The notes under the pieces were generated by a model. It made no database searches, was not told where the DNA came from, and worked only from the letters and a program-made list of their open reading frames with translations. DNA of 64,000 nucleotides from NCBI RefSeq assembly GCF_042435035.1, contig NZ_JBHMQT010000055.1:62001-126000 (forward strand), given 5' to 3'. The number at the start of each line of letters is the position of its first letter. Within the stretch, counting starts at the first letter, position 1. Below are positions 16,145 through 24,413 of the stretch, in pieces. Made by a program: the position numbers and the translations under genes. The DNA is from Sphaerimonospora cavernae (GTDB lineage Bacteria; Actinomycetota; Actinomycetes; Streptosporangiales; Streptosporangiaceae).

Positions 16145-17784
16145 CGCGTCAGCTCCGCCATGGTGGGCGCGATGACCAGCTCGTTCCCGACCTGTTCTAT
16201 GACCGCCCGCAGCACGCGGGCGGCCCTGCGCGCTCTCCGGCGGCCGCCCAACCAGGCGGCCACCCGGCAGAACGCCGCGACGAGCACCCCCGCCACCGCC
16301 CCGCCCGCCAACAGCACGGTCGGCCACGGCGCCCGTCCCACCGTGGGTGTCGGCGGCCGGGGCAGCATGAGGTAGTCGAGCACGAAGAGCACGCCCAGCC
16401 ACAGCGCCCCGACCGCCATGGTGGCGGCCAGCAGCCACTGCAGGGCTCCCGCCGCCCGCCACCACCGGGGTGTCCGCGACACGCCGACCGAGGTGGTGGC
16501 CACCACCCGGTCCAGGGCGTCGGCCAACTCCGTCGTCCGCGACCGTGCCGCGTGCCGTACGGAAGTCGCCCACGGCTCCGGCACGCCGGCCGCCGCGGCG
16601 GTCCCCACGTCGCGTACGGCCACGTCCATCGCGGCGACCTGTACGGCGGTCGCCGCCGGAAGCGAGGTGCGCCCGTCGCCGGCGCCCGACAGGCGCAGGC
16701 GGCGGAGCGGGTCGGGGCGCAGCCGGCGCATCCACCGCGTCACCGGCCACCCGGTCGCGGCGACCGCCCGGTGCCGGTGGGCCTTGGCGACCGCCTGGAC
16801 GACCGTCGGCACCGCCGCCGCCTGCTCCAGGGCCCGGACGAGCTCCCGAGTTCGCGGGCGGTTCACGGGGACCGCAGGTGCCCCGCCGCCGGCCGGTATG
16901 CGGTCTGCCGAGCCGTTACCGGCCGTCGTAGCGTCCGCCAACGCGGAAGCGGCCGTCGCGGCGTCGGCCGCCAGCCGCGACGCCCAGGCCCGGCGACGGG
17001 ACACCCGCCGGTCGAGCTCGGCGCACAACTCGGCGACGCCCTCACCGGTCCGTGCCGACACCCCCAGCACCGGCACGTCCCGCAGCCCGTCGGCGGCCAG
17101 CAGCCCGCGCAGGTCGTCCAGACAGCGGGAGGCCGACCGCCGGGGCAGTCTGTCGATCTTGTTCAGCACGACGACCATGACGTCCCGGTGGCGGGCGAGC
17201 GGGCGCAGGTACCGCTCATGCACGGCCGCGTCCGCGTACTTCTGCGGGTCGAGCACCCACACCAGCAGGTCGACCACGCCGACCAGCCGGTCGACCTCCA
17301 GCCGATGCGACAGCTCGATCGAGTCGTGATCGGGCAGGTCCAGCAGGACCAAACCGGAGCGCTTCGCGGTGCTTCCCCCGCCCGCGACCATGTGCCGCAG
17401 CGGAACGCCGAGCCAGTCGAGCAGCGGACCCGCGCCGCTCGCCCCCGCGCCGACTGACTCCGCGCCGGTTGACTCCGCGCGGCCCGGTTGCCACAGCGCC
17501 GCCTGGGCGTGGGCCGTCGTCGGCCGGGTCACCCCCACCTCGGCGATGTCGACCCCCGCCAACGCGTTGAACAGCGACGACTTTCCGCTGCCGGTGGCCC
17601 CGGCGAGCGCGACGGCCGTGTGCTCCACCGACAGGCTCCGCCGTACCCCGGCTCGCGCGACCACAGCGCGTGCCCGCTCGACCGCGGCCCCGCCGAGCCG
17701 CCCCTCCGCCAGGTCCGCCGCCTCGCCGAGCGCTGCCAGCCGTTCGTCGAGCGGGAGCTCCGCTTTCCTGCCGAGAAGCTTCAC
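16102..17784 (-). CDS. Dynamin-like GTPase, second of a pair (DynB-like)
   Basis: 560 residues; ATG 17784 overlaps the stop of the upstream GTPase gene (ATGA). P-loop GATGSGKSS at residues 62-70, switch GVTRPTT, G3-like LLDLPDHDSIE and G4-like VLNKIDRLP. Two hydrophobic segments at about 445-475 and 490-515 (LQWLLAATMAVGALWLGVLFVLDYLML and TVLLAGGAVAGVLVAAFCRV) would anchor it in the membrane. The gene pair, sizes and membrane segments resemble DynA/DynB, which stabilise FtsZ rings in sporulating Streptomyces. That identity is inferred. Confidence 0.82.
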   Translation of the reverse strand: MKLLGRKAELPLDERLAALGEAADLAEGRLGGAAVERARAVVARAGVRRSLSVEHTAVALAGATGSGKSSLFNALAGVDIAEVGVTRPTTAHAQAALWQPGRAESTGAESVGAGASGAGPLLDWLGVPLRHMVAGGGSTAKRSGLVLLDLPDHDSIELSHRLEVDRLVGVVDLLVWVLDPQKYADAAVHERYLRPLARHRDVMVVVLNKIDRLPRRSASRCLDDLRGLLAADGLRDVPVLGVSARTGEGVAELCAELDRRVSRRRAWASRLAADAATAASALADATTAGNGSADRIPAGGGAPAVPVNRPRTRELVRALEQAAAVPTVVQAVAKAHRHRAVAATGWPVTRWMRRLRPDPLRRLRLSGAGDGRTSLPAATAVQVAAMDVAVRDVGTAAAAGVPEPWATSVRHAARSRTTELADALDRVVATTSVGVSRTPRWWRAAGALQWLLAATMAVGALWLGVLFVLDYLMLPRPPTPTVGRAPWPTVLLAGGAVAGVLVAAFCRVAAWLGGRRRARRAARVLRAVIEQVGNELVIAPTMAELTRYGRFVERVALAGS

Positions 17785-19556
17785 AGGGGCTGCCTTTCCC
17801 GTCGCTTCCGTACGGCCCCGGCCGCCTCTCTCAGGTGGGCCGCGGTGTCCGCCACGCCTCCGATCCCCGTCAGCAGGGAGGTGAACCGTACGCGCTCCTC
17901 GTCGAGGATGAGGCCGACCCGGCGGCGGAGGTCCTCACGTGCGGCGCGCGTCAGCTCACGCACGGCCTGGTCGCCGAAGACCGCCTCCAGGAGCTTCTGA
18001 CTCAGCGCGCCGGTGCCACCGGCGATGCCGACCTCGATGCCGGTGAGCCCTCCGGTCGCGGAGAACACCGCCAGCATGAGAAGCACGCCCAGGCTGTTGA
18101 CGCCGAACGACGCCGCCCTGGCCAGGGTCCGACGGTCCGCCCCCTCCGACCTGACCATGTCGAGCACGTGACCCTGCCAGGCCCGTACGGCCGTCTCGGC
18201 CCGGCCGGGCAACTCGGGGGAGGCGCGGCCGAGACGGCCGGTGACCACCACGCCGGACTTCTCCAGCAGGTCCCGGCCCGCCGGCCGGGCCAGCCACGAC
18301 TCGACCGATCGTTCGGCCGCGCCGTCGGCCACCGCCCGGATCAGCGCCTCGACACCGGTCTCCAGCGCCACCCGCAGCTCTCGTTCGGGGGGCGGACGGC
18401 CGGTGATGACGGCGGTGACCCGGTCGCGGAGCCGCCCCACCCGGGACTGCAGCGACCGCATCAGATCACCGGTGCCGATGAAGTCCTGCCAGCGGGCCAG
18501 AACTTCGCCGCGCAGCAGCACGCCGTCCCGCATGCCCTCGTCGAACCCGACCAGGGCCGAGGCGTACGCCCCATCCACCGCGTCGCGCAGTTCGGCGATG
18601 CCGGTCTGCTGCCGGTCGACCCGGTCGGCCAGCTCCGGCACCCGGAGCGCGAGGCTGTCCAGCGCCCCGGTCAGGGTCTGCCGTACGACCGCGGCGCGTG
18701 AGCGGGCGTCGGCGGCGAGCCCGGCCAGCCAGTCGGAGATCGGCCGTACGGCCGGCACGGGCAGCCTGGCCCGTTCCGAGGAGAGATCCAGCTCGGACAC
18801 GGTGAACAGCGGCGCCTCGGCGAGACCGTTCTCCCGGAGCAGACGGGCCAGGTCCGCGGTCACGGGATCGCGCGCCTCCGGTGGCACCCGCTGGAGGATG
18901 ACCGCCAGAGCGGTGCTGCGCTCGCGGGCGCGGCGTAGGAAGCCCCACGGGACCTCGTCCGCGTAGCGGGCCGCCGTGGTGACGAACAGCCACAGATCGG
19001 CGGCGGCCAGGAGCTGTGCCGCCAACTCGCGGTTGGCGCTGACGACCGAGTCGACGTCGGGGGCGTCCAGCAGGGCGAGTCCGGCCGACAGGCCGTCCGA
19101 TGCGACGATCCGGAGCGTCCCGGGTTCGCCCCGGCCACCGCCCGCCACCCCTTCCCCGGTCATCCGGGGCATGCCGGGGAGCACGTTGGCGGCGGTGAAC
19201 CAGGCGACATCCGCGGGGTTGGCGACCAGGGTCGGGGCCAGCGTGGTGGGCCGCAGCACACCGGGTTCGGTGACATCGGCGCCGACCAGGGAGTTGACCA
19301 ACGTGGACTTGCCCGCGCCGGTGGACCCGCCGACGACGACCAGCAACGGCGCGTCGATGGCGGCCAGCCGGGGCAGCAGGTAGTCGTCGAGCTGCCCGCT
19401 CAGCTCCTTGAGCATGCGCCGATCGGCCGCGACGTCACCGATCGCCAGCGGGAACAGGTCCTGGTCGAGGTGACGCCGCAGGCCCTGAAGCGCCTCGAGC
19501 AGCCCCTGCGTCCCGAGCGACCCGTGAGTCCCGAGCGGCCCGTCGTCGCCCGCCAT
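17781..19556 (-). CDS. Dynamin-like GTPase, first of a pair (DynA-like)
   Basis: 591 residues from ATG 19556. Dynamin-type GTPase domain with P-loop GGSTGAGKS (about 77-85), switch GVLRPTT, DxxG-like LLDAPDVDSV and a long helical stalk. The C-terminal third has one hydrophobic hairpin (SFGVNSLGVLLMLAVFSATGG, IEVGIAGGTGALSQKLLEAVFG) like the membrane paddle of bacterial dynamins. The N terminus has a short repeat (PLGTHGSLGTQGLL). It is translationally coupled to the second GTPase. Two tandem bacterial dynamins usually form a hetero-oligomer. Confidence 0.82.
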   Translation of the reverse strand: MAGDDGPLGTHGSLGTQGLLEALQGLRRHLDQDLFPLAIGDVAADRRMLKELSGQLDDYLLPRLAAIDAPLLVVVGGSTGAGKSTLVNSLVGADVTEPGVLRPTTLAPTLVANPADVAWFTAANVLPGMPRMTGEGVAGGGRGEPGTLRIVASDGLSAGLALLDAPDVDSVVSANRELAAQLLAAADLWLFVTTAARYADEVPWGFLRRARERSTALAVILQRVPPEARDPVTADLARLLRENGLAEAPLFTVSELDLSSERARLPVPAVRPISDWLAGLAADARSRAAVVRQTLTGALDSLALRVPELADRVDRQQTGIAELRDAVDGAYASALVGFDEGMRDGVLLRGEVLARWQDFIGTGDLMRSLQSRVGRLRDRVTAVITGRPPPERELRVALETGVEALIRAVADGAAERSVESWLARPAGRDLLEKSGVVVTGRLGRASPELPGRAETAVRAWQGHVLDMVRSEGADRRTLARAASFGVNSLGVLLMLAVFSATGGLTGIEVGIAGGTGALSQKLLEAVFGDQAVRELTRAAREDLRRRVGLILDEERVRFTSLLTGIGGVADTAAHLREAAGAVRKRRERQPL

Positions 19557-19661
19557 GGAAGATGGCCTTCCCGCAGGAAGGCCATCGAATCGCCCGGCAC
19601 CACCCGGTTACTTCCGTGCTTCCCCGCTTCCCGTACGGCTCAGCGGAGCTTTCCGTACGGC

Positions 19662-20417
19662 TCAGCGGCGCGGCGCGCGCAGCACGTAGCCCACGCCGCG
19701 AATCGTGTGGATGAGCTTCGGCTCGACCCTGTCGATCTTCCGCCGGAGATAGGAGACGTATGACTCGACGACGTTGGCGTCCCCGCCGAAATCGTAGTGC
19801 CACACGTGGTCGAGGATCTGCGCCTTCGAGAGCACCCTGCCCTGGTTGACCATGAAGTAGTGCAGGAGCTTGAACTCGGTCGGCGAGAGCCGTGCGGGCC
19901 GTCCCGCCCGCCACACCTGCCGGGTGTCCTCGTCCATCGCCAGATCGGCTACCTCGAGCCTCGCCGGGGTGTCCTCGCCACGGGTTCGGCGCAGCACGGC
20001 CTGGATCCGCGCGATGACCTCTTCCAGGCTGAACGGCTTGGTCACGTAGTCGTCGGCCTTGCTCAGTCCGGCGATCTTGTCTTCGGTCGCGTCCCTGGCG
20101 GTCAGGAAGACCACCGGGATCCGCGGCCCGGACCCGCGGACCCGATCGGCGACGGTCAGGCCGTCCACATCAGGCAGCATGACGTCGAGCACGATCAGGT
20201 CGGGCCGTTCCCGCTCGGCGGCGAGCACCGCTTCGCCGCCGTTCGAGGCGGTCATCACTTCGAAGCCGGCGAACCGCAGGCTGGCCGACAGGAGCTCCAG
20301 GATGTTCGGCTCATCGTCGACGACGAGCAGGCGGCCTGCCGGTGCGTCCGCGGTGCTGTCGCTGTTCGGAGACCTTCCGGTGCTCATCGCGCCGATGGTG
20401 GTGGTCACTGGCTTCAT
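19662..20417 (-). CDS. OmpR-family response regulator (second copy at this locus)
   Basis: 251 residues from ATG 20417. Receiver domain at about residues 28-140 with acidic pocket VVDDEP, phospho-acceptor in LDVMLPDVDG and conserved Lys in VTKPFSLEEV. The winged-helix Trans_Reg_C domain covers about 155-250 (RLSPTEFKLLHYFMVNQGRVLSKAQILDHVW ... IRGVGYVLR). It is closely similar to the regulator at 21920-22630. The loop before the Lys reads GLSKADDYVTKPF and is one residue shorter than GLTLGGDDYVTKPF in that paralogue. It lies after the kinase gene but with a 100-base gap holding repeats, so probably has its own promoter. Confidence 0.93.
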   Translation of the reverse strand: MKPVTTTIGAMSTGRSPNSDSTADAPAGRLLVVDDEPNILELLSASLRFAGFEVMTASNGGEAVLAAERERPDLIVLDVMLPDVDGLTVADRVRGSGPRIPVVFLTARDATEDKIAGLSKADDYVTKPFSLEEVIARIQAVLRRTRGEDTPARLEVADLAMDEDTRQVWRAGRPARLSPTEFKLLHYFMVNQGRVLSKAQILDHVWHYDFGGDANVVESYVSYLRRKIDRVEPKLIHTIRGVGYVLRAPRR

Positions 20418-20461
20418 AATGCTGAAACCCTGGCAAACCCCGCTGTGGGCTACCTTGGCCG

Positions 20462-20489
20462 TTCCTGAGGGTTTCCTGTAAAGCTCAGG
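20462..20489. promoter_or_regulatory. Repeats upstream of the second response-regulator gene
   Basis: On the minus strand CAGGAA occurs at 20478-20473 and again at 20467-20462, an 11-base spacing typical of OmpR-family direct-repeat sites. A CCTGAG/CTCAGG stem overlaps it (20464-20469 with 20484-20489). It lies 45-72 bases upstream of the gene starting at 20417. Confidence 0.4.
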
Positions 20490-20517
20490 GCTTCGACCCA
20501 TCCGTGGGGGTAGGTGG

Positions 20518-21912
20518 TCAGGAGAGGGCCTCGGGGGCCAGGGGGAGGACGGCTCGGAAGGCGGCCCCGGCTCCCGGTTCCGACCGCACGCTCACGCTTC
20601 CGCCGTGGGCGCGCACGAGGGAGTCGACGATGGCGAGCCCGAGGCCGCTCCCTCCCGCGGGCCGTTTCCGCGAAGGGTCCGCACGGTAGAAGCGTTCGAA
20701 GACCCTGGCCGCCTGCTCGGCGGTGAGCCCCGGACCCTCGTCGGCCACCTCGATGTACGCGTGATCTCCGGTGGCGCCGACGCGAACCGTGACCGCGGTC
20801 CCGTCGGGAGTGTGGGTGGTCGCATTGCTCATGAGGTTGCCGACGACCTGACGCAGCCGCACCTCGTCACCGGACACGATCAGCGCCTTCTCCCCTTCCA
20901 TCACCAGCGACACGTCCCGATCCGGGCAGAGCGTCCGCGCGTCGTGTACGGCATCCGCCGCGATGGCCAGCAGATCCACCGGCTGCTGCCGCAGCGGGCG
21001 CTGCTGGTCCAGCCTCGCGAGCAGCAGCAGGTCCTCCACGAGCAACCCCATCCGGGACGCCTCGCCTTCGATCCGCTCCATCAGCCGGGTCGCGTCGGAT
21101 TCGGGCGCCTGCCGGTAGAACTCGGCGAATCCCCGGATCGACGTGAGCGGCGTGCGCAACTCGTGAGAGGCGTCGGCGATGAAGCGCCGCATCCGCGCCT
21201 CCGACTCGCGTGCGGCGGCCTCCGACGCGGCGCGCGCCTGGAACGCCGACTCGATCTGCGTGAGCATGCCGTTGAGCGATCGCGCCAGGCTGCCGACCTC
21301 CGTACGCGGGTCGCGGTCGGGAATGCGGCTGCCGAGGTGGCCCTGGGCGATGGCCGCGGCCGTCGCCTCGATCTCCGTCAGCGGCCGCAGGCTGCGCCGT
21401 ACGAGAACCACCCCCACCACGGCCAGCACGGTCATGACGACGCCGCCGCACAGCAGTTCGATGATCGCGAGCCGGGTGACGATCTGAGTGACCGGGGCCA
21501 GGTCCATGGCGACGACCACGGTGCCCTTCCCGTCGACGGAGAGGATCTTGGCACGCCAGCGGCCGTCACCCGAAACGGCGGGAAGCGTCTGGGGGACCGT
21601 GGATGTCACCGGCAGCGGGCCCGGCACGTCCTCGACCGCCATCCCGGTCTGTTCCAGGATGGTCCTGCCCTCGCGGTCGCGGACCTCCACCCGTCCATCG
21701 GGCGGCACCCTGAGCCTGCCGAACGAATTCGGGCCGCGCTGAGCCCGCAGGGCGGCGTCGGTGGCGATGCTGTGCAACTGCCCGTCCACCCGTGTGACCA
21801 GGTAGTCGCGGAGCACCGACATGCTGCTCACCCCGAACACGGTCAGCGCGAGGGCGACCAGCGCGAGCATGGCCGCGCTGAGCCTGATGCGCAGCGGCGT
21901 TCGTCCGGACAC
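20518..21912 (-). CDS. Sensor histidine kinase
   Basis: 464 residues from GTG 21912, 7 bases after the stop of the upstream response-regulator gene. N-terminal membrane segment (AMLALVALALTVFGVSSM), extracytoplasmic sensor of about 130 residues, second membrane segment (LLCGGVVMTVLAVVGVVLV), HAMP (RPLTEIEATAAAIAQGHLGSRI), HisKA with H box FIADASHELRTPLTSIRGF and an ATPase domain with NLMSNATTHTP, DEGPGL and GSGLGLAIV. Typical TcrY/TrcS-like kinase of actinobacteria. It is cotranscribed with the regulator at 21920. It is the only kinase at the locus, so it may also phosphorylate the second regulator. Confidence 0.95.
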   Translation of the reverse strand: MSGRTPLRIRLSAAMLALVALALTVFGVSSMSVLRDYLVTRVDGQLHSIATDAALRAQRGPNSFGRLRVPPDGRVEVRDREGRTILEQTGMAVEDVPGPLPVTSTVPQTLPAVSGDGRWRAKILSVDGKGTVVVAMDLAPVTQIVTRLAIIELLCGGVVMTVLAVVGVVLVRRSLRPLTEIEATAAAIAQGHLGSRIPDRDPRTEVGSLARSLNGMLTQIESAFQARAASEAAARESEARMRRFIADASHELRTPLTSIRGFAEFYRQAPESDATRLMERIEGEASRMGLLVEDLLLLARLDQQRPLRQQPVDLLAIAADAVHDARTLCPDRDVSLVMEGEKALIVSGDEVRLRQVVGNLMSNATTHTPDGTAVTVRVGATGDHAYIEVADEGPGLTAEQAARVFERFYRADPSRKRPAGGSGLGLAIVDSLVRAHGGSVSVRSEPGAGAAFRAVLPLAPEALS

Positions 21913-21919
21913 GTCGATC

Positions 21920-22630
21920 TCAGTCGCCGTAGGGCGAGATCCGCATCACGTACCCCACCCCGCGCAGGGTGTGGATGAGCCGGGGATGGCTGTTGTCGAG
22001 CTTGCGGCGGAGCACGGACACGTACGACTCGACGATCCCGGCATCGCCCCGGAAGTCGTAGTCCCACACGTGGTCGAGGATCTGCGCCTTGGACAGCACC
22101 CGCCCCGCGTTGGCCATGAAGTAGCGCAGCAGCTTGAACTCCGTCGGCGACAGCGAGATGGGGACGTCCGCCCGCCAGACCTCGTGCGACTCCTCGTCCA
22201 GCTCCACGTCGGCGAAGGTCAGCCGCGGCGGGCAGGTCACGGCGTCGCCGGCGGTACGGCGCAGCACGGCGCGGATCCTCGCGATGACCTCCTCCAGGCT
22301 GAACGGCTTGGTCACGTAGTCGTCCCCGCCGAGCGTGAGACCTCGGATCTTGTCCTCGGTGGCGTCCCGCGCCGTGAGGAAGACCACAGGCGTGCGGGCA
22401 CCGCCGCCGCGCATCCGGCGCACGATGTCGAAACCGTCCATGTCCGGCAGCATGACGTCGAGCACGATGAGGTCGGGCCGCTGCCGCTGGGCCGCCGCGA
22501 CCGCCTCGGTCCCGTTGGACGCGGAGTGGACCTCGAATCCCGCGTATCGCAGGCTGGCGGACAGCAATTCCAGGATGTTCGGCTCGTCCTCGACGATCAG
22601 CAACCTGGCTTCGGGAGATTCAGTGACCAT
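21920..22630 (-). CDS. OmpR-family response regulator
   Basis: 236 residues from ATG 22630. Receiver domain with VEDEPNILELLSASLRYAGF, LDVMLPDMDG (phospho-Asp) and GGDDYVTKPFSLEEV, then the winged-helix domain (SLSPTEFKLLRYFMANAGRVLSKAQILDHVWDYDF ... LRGVGYVMR). It is immediately upstream of the kinase gene (7-base gap), so the two form the classic pair. It begins 12 bases after the L-2-hydroxyglutarate oxidase stop on the same strand, so it may be co-transcribed with it. No target is evident. Confidence 0.95.
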   Translation of the reverse strand: MVTESPEARLLIVEDEPNILELLSASLRYAGFEVHSASNGTEAVAAAQRQRPDLIVLDVMLPDMDGFDIVRRMRGGGARTPVVFLTARDATEDKIRGLTLGGDDYVTKPFSLEEVIARIRAVLRRTAGDAVTCPPRLTFADVELDEESHEVWRADVPISLSPTEFKLLRYFMANAGRVLSKAQILDHVWDYDFRGDAGIVESYVSVLRRKLDNSHPRLIHTLRGVGYVMRISPYGD

Positions 22631-22642
22631 GGCGCGCAGACT

Positions 22643-23833
22643 CTAGGGCATATGCGGTAAGGGCACGGTTAAAGCTATATGGCGGGCGATGGCCAGGCTG
22701 GAGGTGGCCGCAGGCGACGGCGCATTCCTGACCAGGACCATCCTGCCCCGCACATCGATGGCGAAGTCGTCGACCATCCGTCCGTCCCTGGCCACGGCCT
22801 GCGCCCGCACTCCCCCGCCGGTCCCGACCAGGTCGTCCATCCCCAGCGCGGGGACGTACCTCCTGGCGGCCGACAGGAAGGCGCGGCGGGCCAGCGAGCC
22901 GTACACCTCCCGGATCCCGGTACGCCAGTGCTCCACAGCGAGCCGCCGGGCGCCCGGCCAGGCCACGATGTCCCTGAGGTCGCGCGGAGACACGTGCCGC
23001 CACGAGTAGCCCTCGAGGGCCAGGGCGGGCACCGCGTTGGGCCCGACGAGGACCTCGCCGTCGATCCGCCTGGTCAGATGTACGCCGAGGAACGGGTAGC
23101 GGGGATCGGGCACCGGATAGATCAGTCCACGCACGAGCCCTCTCGCCGGCGCGGCCAGCCGGTAGTACTCACCACGGAACGGGATGATCCGTACGTCTCC
23201 CGGTGCCCCTGCCAGCGCCGCGATCCGATCGGTCCCGAGGCCGGCGCACGAGATCAGCCGGTCGAACGTGAAGCGGGCCCGCCCCGCCGCCACCTCCACA
23301 CCGCGCGAGGTCTCTCTGATCGCCCGCACCGGATGAGAGAGCCGTACGGCACCGCCCGCCGCGGCGACGTCGGCGGCGAACGCGCGGGCGACGGCGGCGA
23401 AGTCGGTGATCGCGGTGTGCGGCGAGTGGACCGCCGCGATCCCGACCGCCCCGGGTTCGATCTCGCGCAGGCCCAGCGCGTCGAGCTCCGCGACGCCGGG
23501 CACCCCGTTCTCTCTGGCACGCTCGGCGATCCGCCGCAGACCCGGCAGCTCGCCGCGGTTCGCGGCGATGACGAGCTTGCCCACCTCGTCGTACGGCAGG
23601 CCGTGCTCGGCGCAGTATTCCCTGAGCATCGCGACGCCGTCCCGGCACAGCCTGGCCTTGAGCGAGCCGGGCGGGTAGTAGATCCCGGCGTGGACGACAC
23701 CGCTGTTGTGGCCGGTCTGATGGGCGGCGACGTGGGCTTCCTTGTCCAGCACGGTGACCTCGGCACCGGCTCGCGCGAGCTCCCGGGCGACCGCCAGGCC
23801 CAGGATCCCCGCGCCGATGATTCCGATCCGCAT
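22643..23833 (-). CDS. lhgO: L-2-hydroxyglutarate oxidase-family FAD enzyme
   Basis: 396 residues from ATG 23833 (MRIGIIGAGILGLAVAREL); ATG 23842 is an alternative and neither has a strong ribosome site. N-terminal FAD-binding Rossmann motif GAGILGLAVARELARAGAEVTVLDKE, then HQTGHNSGVVHAGIYYPPGSLKARLC, the diagnostic block of LhgO/L2HGDH enzymes, and IIPFRGEYYRL further on. Family enzymes oxidise L-2-hydroxyglutarate to 2-oxoglutarate and pass electrons to the respiratory chain. It lies 12 bases upstream of the response-regulator gene. Confidence 0.92.
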   Translation of the reverse strand: MRIGIIGAGILGLAVARELARAGAEVTVLDKEAHVAAHQTGHNSGVVHAGIYYPPGSLKARLCRDGVAMLREYCAEHGLPYDEVGKLVIAANRGELPGLRRIAERARENGVPGVAELDALGLREIEPGAVGIAAVHSPHTAITDFAAVARAFAADVAAAGGAVRLSHPVRAIRETSRGVEVAAGRARFTFDRLISCAGLGTDRIAALAGAPGDVRIIPFRGEYYRLAAPARGLVRGLIYPVPDPRYPFLGVHLTRRIDGEVLVGPNAVPALALEGYSWRHVSPRDLRDIVAWPGARRLAVEHWRTGIREVYGSLARRAFLSAARRYVPALGMDDLVGTGGGVRAQAVARDGRMVDDFAIDVRGRMVLVRNAPSPAATSSLAIARHIALTVPLPHMP

Positions 23834-23940
23834 GGACGGCATGCCGCACATTGTCTCGCACCCACGGGTACGGAATCCAAGCGCCCAAACCGGGTATGGG
23901 CCCTCGAACCAATCCGCAACTCCTATTCGGGGGGTCACAG

Positions 23941-24375
23941 ATGACCACGCAGGGTGTCGGGAAATCCGCCGGCGACGTCATGCATGAGGGCGCGCAGTGC
24001 ATCGGCGAGCACGAGAGCCTGCGCCGGGCGTCCGAGATGATGCGCGACCTCGGCGTCGGCGCACTGCCGATCTGCGGCGCCGACGACCGTCTCAAGGGGA
24101 TCATCACCGACCGCGACATCGTGATCAAATGCTGTGCCGAGGGCAAGGACCTCGAAGAATGCACGGCGGGCGAGCTGGCCGTCGGCCTGGTCTGGGTGGA
24201 CGCCCAGACCAGCGTCGAGGAGGCGCTGCTCACGATGGAGCAGAACCAGATCAAGCGGCTGCCCGTGATCGAGAACGGCCGCATCGCCGGCATGATCAGC
24301 GAAGCCGATCTGGCCAAGGAACTGCCCGACAGCAAGCTCGCCGAGTTCGTCCACCGCGTGTACGCGCGGTCCTGA
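23941..24375 (+). CDS. CBS-domain protein
   Basis: 144 residues from ATG 23941, after GGGGGG 7 bases upstream. A tandem CBS pair fills the protein: AGDVMHEGAQCIGEHESLRRASEMMRDLGVGALPICGADDRLKGIITDRDIV, then TSVEEALLTMEQNQIKRLPVIENGRIAGMISEADLAKEL. Small stand-alone CBS proteins of this kind (such as mycobacterial Hrm1) bind adenine nucleotides or act under hypoxia or stress. Its role here is unknown. Divergent from lhgO with about 107 bases between starts. Confidence 0.93.
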   Translation: MTTQGVGKSAGDVMHEGAQCIGEHESLRRASEMMRDLGVGALPICGADDRLKGIITDRDIVIKCCAEGKDLEECTAGELAVGLVWVDAQTSVEEALLTMEQNQIKRLPVIENGRIAGMISEADLAKELPDSKLAEFVHRVYARS

Positions 24376-24413
24376 CCGGCCTGATCGAGCTTGCGATCGA
24401 GCCTGCGATCGGG

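Noticed and set aside
14813..16750. Long minus-strand open frame over the NfeD, SPFH and dynamin genes
   Set aside because: Its sequence is an Arg/Gly/Asp-rich antisense product and it crosses three well-supported genes.
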